The notes: generated from the letters alone by a model not told the origin. Counted from the stretch's first letter, positions 1 through 6,268 are shown. The stretch: DNA of 6,268 nt from Pseudobdellovibrionaceae bacterium (GCA_947374445.1 CANCBY010000153.1:1-6268), one strand, 5' to 3'. A program made the numbers and translations.

Positions 1-1305
1 TCAACTCCTGTGCGCTCGCTGCCGCTGATCAACAACATCACACGGGCACCGATAAGCTTACAAACATCAGCTAGCGCACCTTTGGGCTTTATCATCCAAG
101 CTTCACAAGATAAGACTTTTAAACCAGAGAGCCGCCAAATTTTTTGGAGCACAAAAAAAGATTTTATTTTGAGTTTTCTGAAGCCAGGCATGTACTTTTA
201 CCGATTTAAAACTGTGAATAAAAACCAAGAGCTTTCGAATTGGTCTTCGGCTTTAGAGATTTCTGTATTTGCACCCGAACCTCCAGCAGCTCCTCGCCTG
301 GCAAGTGGCAAACTCAACGTGCCACTCGGCGAGCCATTCAACATGAAATGGGCATCGAACGGCGTTCGAACACGCACTGAGATCACTGATCTCAGTGGCA
401 AAAAAATCCAAGAACTGGTTGGCACTCAAAGCCAATGGAGAGCGCCCATGGCTGGCAAATTTAAAGCCAGAGCTTGGACTGTCAATATTTACGGGCAAGA
501 AAGTCCAGCTTCAAAAGTAATTAGCTTAAACGTTAACGCACCATCTATGCCGCTAAAAGAAACTCCAACAACTGCGCAAGCAAAGCCCACTGAGTCTCCA
601 GCTGAGACCATCGCCGAAAGAAAAACCGCTGCCGTTGAAAATACAACCAGCGTAAAAATCGAAGCTCCCAAGTCGCAATTTCCAAATAGCAAATACAATA
701 GCACAGAAATTTCGGCGAACGGATTTGTGTGGACTGCGTTTTCTTCAGAGCAAACTTATGCTGGTGAAGGCACCCCTGTGGCCTCAGGACTCGGTATTCA
801 TGGACTTTATTGGAAAGGCAACCAAGGCTTTGAGGGGAGTATCAAGTCTGGCGTTGCAGGCCTCAATGACACCGGCACAGGCCAAAGCTCTTTAAAAGAT
901 CTTGAAGCTAGATACCACTACCGCTTTATCACAGGCTCACCTTGGGGCCTCAGCCGCGAGTTGCAGTTCTCTATTTTCACTGGAGTCGAGAGCTATCGCA
1001 ATACTTCAGGAGCCTCATTTGCCAGCCACTACGATCTTTTAAAATTTGGAACTTCGCTTGAATTTCCGTGGTCATCAAAATGGACCGGTGGTGGTGAATT
1101 TGTTTTTGGCACAGCCAGCGATAGCAGTCAGAAAAAAGAAGTCTCAGGCCACATTGGCTATTTCGTCAAACCGAATTGGTCTCTTGGCGGAGGCTATCGT
1201 ATGCATCTGTTTGATGCCGGAACAATTGATTCGTCCCCTAAAGGAAGTCTCCCCTATCGCGAAGGATATGGCGAAGGCTACTCGGTTTTGAAATACCACT
1301 TTTAG
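1..1305 (+). CDS. Surface protein with FN3/Ig-like domains and C-terminal outer-membrane beta-barrel (5' end missing)
   Basis: The reading frame is open from the first base and ends at a TAG, so this is the last 434 codons of a longer gene; the GTG at base 10 is probably internal. Numbering from the first codon, residues about 1-91 and 93-178 look like two beta-sandwich (fibronectin III/Ig-like) domains. The first ends in a typical FN3-like strand pattern (YFYRFKTVNKN...LSNWSSALEISVF). Residues about 181-232 form a Pro/Thr/Ala/Glu-rich linker. Residues about 233-434 are rich in Gly, aromatic residues and alternating hydrophobic positions, and end in YSVLKYHF. A terminal Phe with aromatic/hydrophobic residues at alternate positions is the known recognition signal for the BAM complex, so I infer an outer-membrane barrel. 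Its role is unknown; adhesion or envelope anchoring is possible. The lost N-terminus could hold a signal peptide and more domains. The rhomboid gene follows after 33 bp, probably in the same transcript. Confidence 0.75.
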   Translation, partial: STPVRSLPLINNITRAPISLQTSASAPLGFIIQASQDKTFKPESRQIFWSTKKDFILSFLKPGMYFYRFKTVNKNQELSNWSSALEISVFAPEPPAAPRLASGKLNVPLGEPFNMKWASNGVRTRTEITDLSGKKIQELVGTQSQWRAPMAGKFKARAWTVNIYGQESPASKVISLNVNAPSMPLKETPTTAQAKPTESPAETIAERKTAAVENTTSVKIEAPKSQFPNSKYNSTEISANGFVWTAFSSEQTYAGEGTPVASGLGIHGLYWKGNQGFEGSIKSGVAGLNDTGTGQSSLKDLEARYHYRFITGSPWGLSRELQFSIFTGVESYRNTSGASFASHYDLLKFGTSLEFPWSSKWTGGGEFVFGTASDSSQKKEVSGHIGYFVKPNWSLGGGYRMHLFDAGTIDSSPKGSLPYREGYGEGYSVLKYHF

Positions 1306-1338
1306 CCAGATTGACAGACTGCAAAGAGCACCCAAATT

Positions 1339-2046
1339 TTGAATATGCAATACACCGTCGTTCACAGCACATGGCTCTCACAAAAACCGGCTCGCTGGGC
1401 CTTTGTGATATCGGCATCCGTAGCTCTTATTATTGCTTTGTTCAGCTGGATCTATTGGCAAGATCTTGGCTTGGCTTCGCAGTGGATGCCAGCCACACAA
1501 AACAGCGTTTGGAATCAGCATTTATTCTGGCAAGCTTGGACGGCGCTATTTGCCCACGCTGATTTCAAGCATTTGCTCTCGAATATGTTTTTATTTTTTA
1601 TCTTTGGATCTTTTCTGAATGGGTACTTTGGTCTCTGGATGTTTCCATTTATGGCTTTTGTATTTGGTGGCATCACTAACTTGCTGGTCTTGCGAGGCAT
1701 GCAGCCTGAAACTCAACTCTTAGGCGCTTCGGGAGTGGTTTTTTGGATGGGGGGAGCTTGGCTTTCTCTCTATTTTTTATTGGATGAAAAACGGAGCTAT
1801 TACCAACGCGGTTTGCGCGCCCTGGGTGTTGCTATTCTTTTGTTTTTTCCCGCGGAGGCCTTTGATCCTCATATTAGCTATAGCAGCCATTTCTGGGGTT
1901 TTATCTTAGGCCTGGTGTTCGGTATAAGTTTTTACTACTATCACCGTGCTAAGTTTAGGTCACATGTCGTCAGCGAATTAGTGACCGAAGTCTTTGAAGA
2001 ATCACATTATTTAGATACCCCTCAGACGGATCCCCGCCCGCTATAG
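1339..2046 (+). CDS. Rhomboid family intramembrane serine protease
   Basis: Rhomboids cut transmembrane segments of substrate proteins inside the membrane. The 235-residue product has about six hydrophobic helices (near residues 18-40, 79-95, 97-118, 129-148, 158-172 and 184-201), the minimal bacterial rhomboid core. The GxSG motif is G129-A-S131-G132, with S131 as nucleophile. The catalytic His is H184 in the last helix, followed by G187 with the GlpG-like H-x-x-G spacing. H73, H78 and N82 correspond to the HxxxxHxxxN oxyanion region (GlpG H145, H150, N154). All catalytic positions are present, so an active protease is expected. The loop-1 WR motif reads W64-Q65, an Arg-to-Gln change. The start is either TTG at 1339, with AAAGAG at 1323-1328 about 10 bases upstream, or ATG at 1345 (two residues shorter); neither has a strong Shine-Dalgarno. 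No promoter is evident in the 33-bp gap after the barrel gene, so cotranscription is likely. Substrate unknown. Confidence 0.93.
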   Translation: MNMQYTVVHSTWLSQKPARWAFVISASVALIIALFSWIYWQDLGLASQWMPATQNSVWNQHLFWQAWTALFAHADFKHLLSNMFLFFIFGSFLNGYFGLWMFPFMAFVFGGITNLLVLRGMQPETQLLGASGVVFWMGGAWLSLYFLLDEKRSYYQRGLRALGVAILLFFPAEAFDPHISYSSHFWGFILGLVFGISFYYYHRAKFRSHVVSELVTEVFEESHYLDTPQTDPRPL

Positions 2047-3005
2047 ACTGCTTTTGTTTTGTCGCCAGATCTTACCAATAATCTATTTTTAACGGCCTCT
2101 GCAAGATCTCGGCTGGCAGTTGCGGTAGAAATTCCTCTATTGATGCTCATATATTCTTTTCGTGAAAACGAGTTGTTTTCAAAATACTCAAGGGCCAGCT
2201 CAATTCGATCTGAAATTTTAACCTTTGAGGGCTTAAAATTTTTTCTAAAATCTTCAAGGCAACTTAAGATTATCTCCAGCGAGAATTCAACAAATTGAGT
2301 TGAATCTCCCGCACGATCACATTCTTCTAAAATTCTATAGTAATCTTTCTGTTTTTTATAAATAAGCGTTTCTGCCGAGATGTGTTCAAAAATGGATGAC
2401 TGCTTCATGAGCAATAGCTGCTGCCAAAATCTGCCCATCCGTCCATTGCCATCTTCAAATGGATGAATAAACTCAAGCTCATAATGAAATACGCAGGCCT
2501 TAATCAACCAAGGCGTTTCTTTATCCTGGCGCAAGAACTTAAAAAGACTCTGCATCAAAAGGGGAACCTGTTTTGCAGAAGGAGCTACATGGCTGACCTT
2601 AGTGCCTTTAAAAACACCGACTTGAATGACTCGATATTTTCCTGCTTGTTTGATCAGACTTTTCAATAATTTTTTGTGGGCTGCCAAAAAATCTTTTTCT
2701 TTCAAGGGGTCAAATTGTGAGATCGCATCGTAAACGCTTAAGGCGTTCTGCACTTCGACTATTTGAGCTCGCGGTCCAATAACTCGCTTGTTTTCTAGAA
2801 TAGCGGTAATTTGCTCTTCTGTGAGAGTGTTTCCTTCGATCGCTAGACTCGAGCGAATCGTGCGTATTTTATTCTCTTTGCGAAGTTTTAAAGAGAGCTT
2901 AGCTCCTGACTGCGGCGCGTGTGCTCGAAGCTCACCTGCGATATCTTGTATTTTAGCCACAAGGTTTAAGATTTTTGAATTGATTGCAAATGGCGGCTTA
3001 CTCAT
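2022..3005 (-). CDS. Class II Fic family protein (protein AMP-transferase) with C-terminal winged helix
   Basis: Fic enzymes transfer AMP from ATP to hydroxyl side chains of target proteins. The 327-residue product has the complete active-site motif HPFEDGNGRMGR at residues 181-192, with catalytic H181, metal-binding D185 and phosphate-binding G186-R192. Upstream is S53-L-A-I-E57-G58-N59, matching the (S/T)xxxE(G/N) inhibitory helix. Its N-terminal position puts the protein in class II, in which the Glu blocks productive ATP binding until relieved. Residues about 129-160 form the beta-hairpin flap that docks targets (VSHVAPSAKQVPLLM). Residues about 264-327 resemble a winged helix, with TATASRDL as the likely recognition helix. 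The architecture matches Shewanella SoFic. ATG at 3005 is the first start after an in-frame stop. There is no Shine-Dalgarno, only CAAAAG before ATG, and a 30-bp palindrome lies one base upstream, suggesting tight control. The gene stands alone, has no visible antitoxin partner, and its end overlaps the rhomboid gene by 25 bp. Targets unknown. Confidence 0.95.
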   Translation of the reverse strand: MSKPPFAINSKILNLVAKIQDIAGELRAHAPQSGAKLSLKLRKENKIRTIRSSLAIEGNTLTEEQITAILENKRVIGPRAQIVEVQNALSVYDAISQFDPLKEKDFLAAHKKLLKSLIKQAGKYRVIQVGVFKGTKVSHVAPSAKQVPLLMQSLFKFLRQDKETPWLIKACVFHYELEFIHPFEDGNGRMGRFWQQLLLMKQSSIFEHISAETLIYKKQKDYYRILEECDRAGDSTQFVEFSLEIILSCLEDFRKNFKPSKVKISDRIELALEYFENNSFSRKEYMSINRGISTATASRDLAEAVKNRLLVRSGDKTKAVYSGRGSV

Positions 3006-3006
3006 C

Positions 3007-3036
3007 TTTTGATAGTATCATATGATACTATCAAAA
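3007..3036. promoter_or_regulatory. Perfect 30-bp palindrome, probable operator of the fic gene
   Basis: The left half TTTTGATAGTATCAT is exactly the reverse complement of the right half, with no spacer. Each half holds its own odd-length palindrome, GATAGTATC at 3011-3019 and GATACTATC at 3024-3032, so the site also reads as two GATAnTATC boxes with centres 13 bp apart. It ends one base before the fic start codon and contains the predicted -10 element. It is not followed by a T-run on either strand, which argues against a terminator. This looks like a binding site for a dimeric (or two-dimer) regulator; the Fic winged helix is one candidate, which is inference. Confidence 0.75.
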
Positions 3037-3052
3037 ATCAAGATCTGATCAA
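3025..3052 (-). promoter_or_regulatory. Possible sigma-70-type promoter of the fic gene
   Basis: Read on the minus strand, TTGATC (plus-strand 3047-3052) and TAGTAT (3025-3030) are separated by 16 bases, an acceptable -35/-10 pair. The start point would fall near 3018-3019, giving a leader of about 13-14 bases without a Shine-Dalgarno. The -10 element lies inside the palindrome, so a bound regulator would block polymerase. A transcript starting there would contain only the second half of the palindrome and so would not form the long hairpin over the start codon. The -35 region also holds a repeated ATCAAG (plus-strand 3037-3042 and 3048-3053), 11 bp apart. The hexamers are approximate matches, so confidence is moderate. 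Confidence 0.4.
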
Positions 3053-3189
3053 GCAAGAAAGTCTTGGTTAAATTTTAATAATCTCCGAAAATTGAGCGTG
3101 TTAGTTCGCGCAAAAAGCTTTGGCACACACCCTGCTAACCAATTCCTTCGGATCGACAAAATGGCACCAGTTGTCCTTGAGCCGCTTTG

Positions 3190-3208
3190 AATCTCTTTGG
3201 CAGAGATT
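3190..3208 (+). repeat. Inverted repeat (7-bp stem, 5-base loop) upstream of the large exported protein gene
   Basis: AATCTCT at 3190-3196 and AGAGATT at 3202-3208 are perfect reverse complements around TTGGC. The repeat lies about 50 bases before the start codon at 3257. No T-run follows, so it is not a rho-independent terminator. It could be an operator half-site pair or a leader hairpin; a chance occurrence is also quite possible for a stem this short. Confidence 0.4.
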
Positions 3209-3220
3209 GCCTCAGAAAAG

Positions 3221-3237
3221 TTTGTACCGTTTACAAA
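3221..3237 (+). repeat. Short inverted repeat TTTGTA/TACAAA just before the ribosome binding site
   Basis: TTTGTA (3221-3226) and TACAAA (3232-3237) flank five bases, and the pairing can extend with one bulged base (AAGTTTGTA against TACAAAACT). The site ends five bases before the GAAGGA ribosome binding site of the gene starting at 3257, where a bound repressor or an RNA hairpin could affect expression. I did not find a convincing -35/-10 pair in this region, so the promoter of the downstream gene is not located. Confidence 0.35.
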
Positions 3238-3242
3238 ACTGT

Positions 3243-3248
3243 GAAGGA
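3243..3248 (+). promoter_or_regulatory. Ribosome binding site that fixes the start at 3257
   Basis: GAAGGA lies eight bases upstream of the ATG at 3257, an ideal Shine-Dalgarno spacing. It is much stronger than anything in front of the rhomboid or fic genes. Together with the signal peptide that begins at this ATG, it decides the start of the large exported protein. Confidence 0.85.
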
Positions 3249-3256
3249 ATTCGACA

Positions 3257-6200
3257 ATGAAGATTTCAATTCTAGCGACCCTGCTTTTTATACTACCCAC
3301 TTCATTGACATTCGCAGAGAGTGTTTCGATCCCTATCAAGGCGGTCAAAAAGCCCTCATCGGACCTTATCGATTCTAAAGGAAAAAATCTGGATGTGGGC
3401 GAGGCCGCAAGCCTCATCGAGCAGGGGCAAGATTTAAGTTTGCTCAACCCCATTGAAAATAAAATGTGGCAAGACTGGGTTGGCTCTGCAACCTGGCAAA
3501 ACAAAACACTCAAAGCCTCCGACGCCGACAAAATGAGTTATCCGCCATCTGCGGTGGGTGTTAAATGGATGTACCCCGAAGCTTCGAGCAAAGAGTCCTA
3601 TATCGGAATGTATATGGGGCGTGTTCAATCTCTTTCAAATCCAAATGAGTACTTTCGCATGACACTCAGCCGGGCCACTCATGGCTCACTTTTGCGTGCA
3701 GGACTTTTGCGCAAGCTCGGGTACTATATCCCTTCGCCTAAATTTTACCGAGATCTTAAAGTTCAATTCAAAGACGAGGCTGAAAAAGAGAAGTTCTTAG
3801 CTAGCTCTCAAGACGAAATGAACAACGAGTTCGCACCCCGAGGCTGGGTGACTGATAACAACAAAGAAAACCACACCCTGACTTTTTCAAGCGCCGTACT
3901 AGAACCCGCTACCTCTGAGTACTTTGATTTGGCTTGGGGCTTTGCACCCAGTGCAAAAAACCCTGCCGCTTATGCCACCCTACAACGGCTTTCTCGCTAC
4001 AGGTCTTTTCGTGCGCTCATTATACCCTATGTGTTGGCGGATATTCCAGAGAGCTTGAATCGCTTTTCGCCCAAAATCGGCTCTGTTTTAGCTGGGCAAG
4101 TTGTCTTGACCCATCCTTTTGCCGACAGCTTTTCAGCGACAGCCTATGAAGACGCTCGCTGGATTGTGCGAAAGCTCTTGGCCTTGAGCGAAAGCGACAT
4201 CCGCGAAATCGTCACGGAGGCCAAAGTGCCCCCCCAGCTGAACGAACTGCTCTATGCCAAATTTGTGCACCGGATTCACAATCTGGCAGAGCTCTTTGAT
4301 CTGAACGCTAGTTTTAAGCTCGCACTTCCCGATTTGATGGTGAGCTCTGCTGATGGTATCGTCAAAGATGGCAAAGTCACACAAGAACTAATCCCAGGAT
4401 ATCCGCAGCGATTTTCGCATGGGGATCGTCAGTCGCCCTACAGCGATGGCGACCTTGCGCGGTACTTGCGAGTGGATTTGAGTTCATCGGGTTTGGGTTT
4501 TTTGATTTCAAAATTCAATGAAAAACTGCAGGCTTTTACTGCATCAGATGCAGCCAGCAAGCACCAACAAGATTTGCTTGACGCTTTCATGGAAAACTTT
4601 AAGAAAAATAAATTTCAACCGCAAGAGCAAGAGATCACTTCGTGGGGCGGGCCTTTGGCCGGTGCCAACTTAAAAGCTTCACGTCACATTGGCACTGGAA
4701 CCTACTTTAGCAGCACGGCTTCTTTGCAGCTCGTAGATAATCTCAATCTCTCAGGAAGCCTAGGGTATTTTCGCTCGCTAGATGGAGTCAAAAACACACT
4801 CCCCACTGCTGGCGCCAACATGACTATCAGCCGTGACTATACACATGTCCGACCGCTCCTGAGCCTTCAAGAGAGCGAAAAGGTCCCTTGGAAAAATCTT
4901 TTGCTCCCTAGCTTCATGAATAGCCTTTCAAAAGTCTTAACAAAAAGCGAGTTGGTCACAGGAACTGATCCCACAGATTTGCCGATGCAACCTGTGGATA
5001 AATTTTTATCAGACTTAAGAGAAGGTGAAGTATTTTTAATCACTGACACCATCTCAGTCAGTGCTTACGCGCAAATTTCTTCGCCGATGTATCTACTATT
5101 GGGAGTGACTCCTTTTAATTTTATGAACTCCGTGAGCCTGGGTGCCGACGCCAACCGAGTGGTGCTCGCACAAACTTTAGTGATGCGAACCAAAGATGGC
5201 TTGCAAGTCTATGTCCGGAAGCAAAAAGCAAACACTCTAGGTGTTCAGTTTGATGCAAACTTTTTTATCAATGCGGTTCGCATGCGTGCGCAAAACATGA
5301 ACACGGGAGTCGATACAGACGCCTTCGTTATCGACTACGACCCTAATTATGTGCAAAGCCTTGATCTGACCAAGCCAGAAACAAAAAAGTGGGTCGACAG
5401 ACGCGATCAACTGAAGCGAGCTATGCGCGGGCTTTTTGCAAACAACGACTCTGACTCTCTCTATGCGAACTTTCGTGGCTCAATGTTTAAGTTGGATCAT
5501 GATCTACAAACAACGCAAACACGAAACAAAATTTTGATCTGGCGAATGATGGGCTTTTCGGAAGGGCATCTACTCAAAGTCACTCCTCCGGCTTCTGCCA
5601 ATAACCCAAGTGCTCAACCCTCTGACAATACAATCACTGTCTACAGCTACCGCAAAGGCCAACTGCAAGGGACTGATCTCCTGGGTTTTGGCATCGATCT
5701 TTTTAATGGATATCTCAGTCAGAAATCCTATTCGTTTTCATACAGCGCCAGCGATGATCCCAATCCTGCCAATATTCCCTTTGGTAAGGCTTTTTGGCGG
5801 ATCGTTGATTCCGAAACTGACCTCACTGCGGGCGATGTCAAATATCCGGTGTCTGCATATCTGCAGCACGTTTGGGGTGGTTGGAGCATGAAGCAAAAAT
5901 CCTTCTTTCAACTGGTTGATGATATTGAAAAAGAGCTGAAAGACACAAAACTAGCGCCTTATCATTTGATCGACAAAACGGCTTTTGCAACTATGAAGTC
6001 TTTGGATTTTTATCGAATCACTTCGCAGGTCTCCTTGATTGACAAAGGGATCTACAAGCTCCGCGATTTGATTTTGCAGCCTGATGCCGACAACAAACCT
6101 TTGCCAAAGGTCACCAATCCGCTGAGCCGCTTTTTTCAGCGGCTGAGTGGCGGAGCAGGCCGTGCCAATGACAAAGAACTTTACGACGATATGCTTTTAC

Positions 6201-6268
6201 TGCTTGGCAATGGCGACGCAAAAGCTGGCTACGACAGTTACATGTCAACATGCCGTCAACGCCGCACA
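3257..6268 (+). CDS. Very large exported protein of unknown function (3' end beyond window)
   Basis: The frame stays open for 1004 codons from a well-placed ATG and has no stop before the window ends, so the protein is longer still. Residues 1-20 (MKISILATLLFILPTSLTFA) are a Sec signal peptide, with likely cleavage after A20; there is no lipobox Cys. Residues about 100-180 include a conserved-looking stretch (LLRAGLLRKLGYYIPSPKFY at 145-164). Residues 240-350 are mostly helical with many charged residues (DIPESLNRF at 262-270; DARWIVRKLLALSESDI at 299-315). From about 460 the chain becomes beta-rich with Gly/aromatic alternation (465-530, 595-690, 790-850), and 651-672 and 795-818 share a VY..RK...LG..D pattern that suggests an internal repeat. 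Residues 870-1004 are again helical, with a lone Cys at 999. A periplasmic or outer-membrane location is inferred. I do not recognise the family. Base composition resembles the neighbouring genes, so transfer is not indicated. Confidence 0.9.
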   Translation, partial: MKISILATLLFILPTSLTFAESVSIPIKAVKKPSSDLIDSKGKNLDVGEAASLIEQGQDLSLLNPIENKMWQDWVGSATWQNKTLKASDADKMSYPPSAVGVKWMYPEASSKESYIGMYMGRVQSLSNPNEYFRMTLSRATHGSLLRAGLLRKLGYYIPSPKFYRDLKVQFKDEAEKEKFLASSQDEMNNEFAPRGWVTDNNKENHTLTFSSAVLEPATSEYFDLAWGFAPSAKNPAAYATLQRLSRYRSFRALIIPYVLADIPESLNRFSPKIGSVLAGQVVLTHPFADSFSATAYEDARWIVRKLLALSESDIREIVTEAKVPPQLNELLYAKFVHRIHNLAELFDLNASFKLALPDLMVSSADGIVKDGKVTQELIPGYPQRFSHGDRQSPYSDGDLARYLRVDLSSSGLGFLISKFNEKLQAFTASDAASKHQQDLLDAFMENFKKNKFQPQEQEITSWGGPLAGANLKASRHIGTGTYFSSTASLQLVDNLNLSGSLGYFRSLDGVKNTLPTAGANMTISRDYTHVRPLLSLQESEKVPWKNLLLPSFMNSLSKVLTKSELVTGTDPTDLPMQPVDKFLSDLREGEVFLITDTISVSAYAQISSPMYLLLGVTPFNFMNSVSLGADANRVVLAQTLVMRTKDGLQVYVRKQKANTLGVQFDANFFINAVRMRAQNMNTGVDTDAFVIDYDPNYVQSLDLTKPETKKWVDRRDQLKRAMRGLFANNDSDSLYANFRGSMFKLDHDLQTTQTRNKILIWRMMGFSEGHLLKVTPPASANNPSAQPSDNTITVYSYRKGQLQGTDLLGFGIDLFNGYLSQKSYSFSYSASDDPNPANIPFGKAFWRIVDSETDLTAGDVKYPVSAYLQHVWGGWSMKQKSFFQLVDDIEKELKDTKLAPYHLIDKTAFATMKSLDFYRITSQVSLIDKGIYKLRDLILQPDADNKPLPKVTNPLSRFFQRLSGGAGRANDKELYDDMLLLLGNGDAKAGYDSYMSTCRQRRT
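6119..6150 (+). repeat. Intragenic inverted repeat with two alternative pairings
   Basis: Inside the large exported protein gene, bases 6119-6130 pair with 6139-6150 (one G-U wobble, one mismatch) around a T-rich loop. Alternatively, CCGCTGA (6119-6125) pairs perfectly with TCAGCGG (6136-6142). The reading frame continues and no T-run follows the stem, so it is not a terminator. It is probably a by-product of coding sequence, recorded because the pairings exclude each other. Confidence 0.3.

Noticed and set aside
1311..1316. TTGACA as the -35 box of a rhomboid promoter
   Set aside because: The hexamer is perfect, but no -10-like sequence exists 16-18 bases downstream, and a start there would leave almost no leader.
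3007..3036. Palindrome as a rho-independent terminator
   Set aside because: It is AT-rich, has no loop spacer, is not followed by a T-run on either strand, and lies at the 5' end of fic rather than at a gene end.
2022..3036. Fic/antitoxin toxin-antitoxin pair
   Set aside because: No small partner gene lies on either side, and the inhibitory motif is built into the Fic protein's own N-terminus (class II).
3187..3378. Small plus-strand open frame starting at 3187
   Set aside because: It overlaps the leader and start of the large exported protein gene in another frame, has no ribosome binding site and no protein-like pattern.
3049..3531. 160-codon open frame on the minus strand
   Set aside because: It lies mostly opposite the signal peptide and N-terminus of the large exported protein, has no recognisable protein features, and the plus-strand gene has a strong ribosome binding site.
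5610..5891. 93-codon plus-strand open frame
   Set aside because: It is fully inside the large exported protein gene in a different frame, without a ribosome binding site or sensible composition.
6119..6150. GC-rich hairpin with T-rich loop as a terminator
   Set aside because: The T-run is in the loop rather than after the stem, and the coding frame continues through it to the window end.

Overview
The window looks like chromosomal DNA of a Gram-negative bacterium with moderate GC content (mid-40s percent by eye, not counted). One gene product ends in an outer-membrane beta-barrel signature and another starts with a Sec signal peptide. The mix of a large exported protein without a recognisable family, a surface barrel protein with fibronectin-like domains, a rhomboid protease and a Fic enzyme would fit a Bdellovibrionota-like or related predatory/deltaproteobacterial lineage. 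That assignment is an impression from gene style, not proven by any marker gene here.

Layout: (1) bases 1-1305, plus strand: the 3' part of a gene for a cell-surface protein, with Ig/FN3-like beta domains, a Pro/Thr/Ala/Glu-rich linker and a C-terminal membrane beta-barrel. (2) 1339-2046, plus strand: a six-helix rhomboid intramembrane serine protease, 33 bp downstream and probably in the same transcript. (3) 2022-3005, minus strand: a class II Fic-domain AMP-transferase with a C-terminal winged helix, convergent with the rhomboid gene and overlapping it by 25 bp. (4) 3006-3256: a divergent intergenic region with a perfect 30-bp palindrome touching the fic start and two small inverted repeats in front of the next gene. 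(5) 3257 to the window end, plus strand: at least 1004 codons of a very large exported protein with no family that I can name, starting with a clear ribosome binding site and signal peptide and running off the window.

The two ends of the window concern the cell envelope (surface barrel, rhomboid, giant exported protein). The fic gene sits between them on the opposite strand and seems to carry its own operator, so it looks like a self-contained regulated unit. The most striking non-coding signal is the 30-bp palindrome: it overlaps the predicted fic promoter, lies one base from the start codon and has nested symmetry. It is best explained as an operator, possibly read by the Fic protein's own winged helix. 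I saw no tRNA, rRNA, CRISPR array, insertion sequence or convincing rho-independent terminator.
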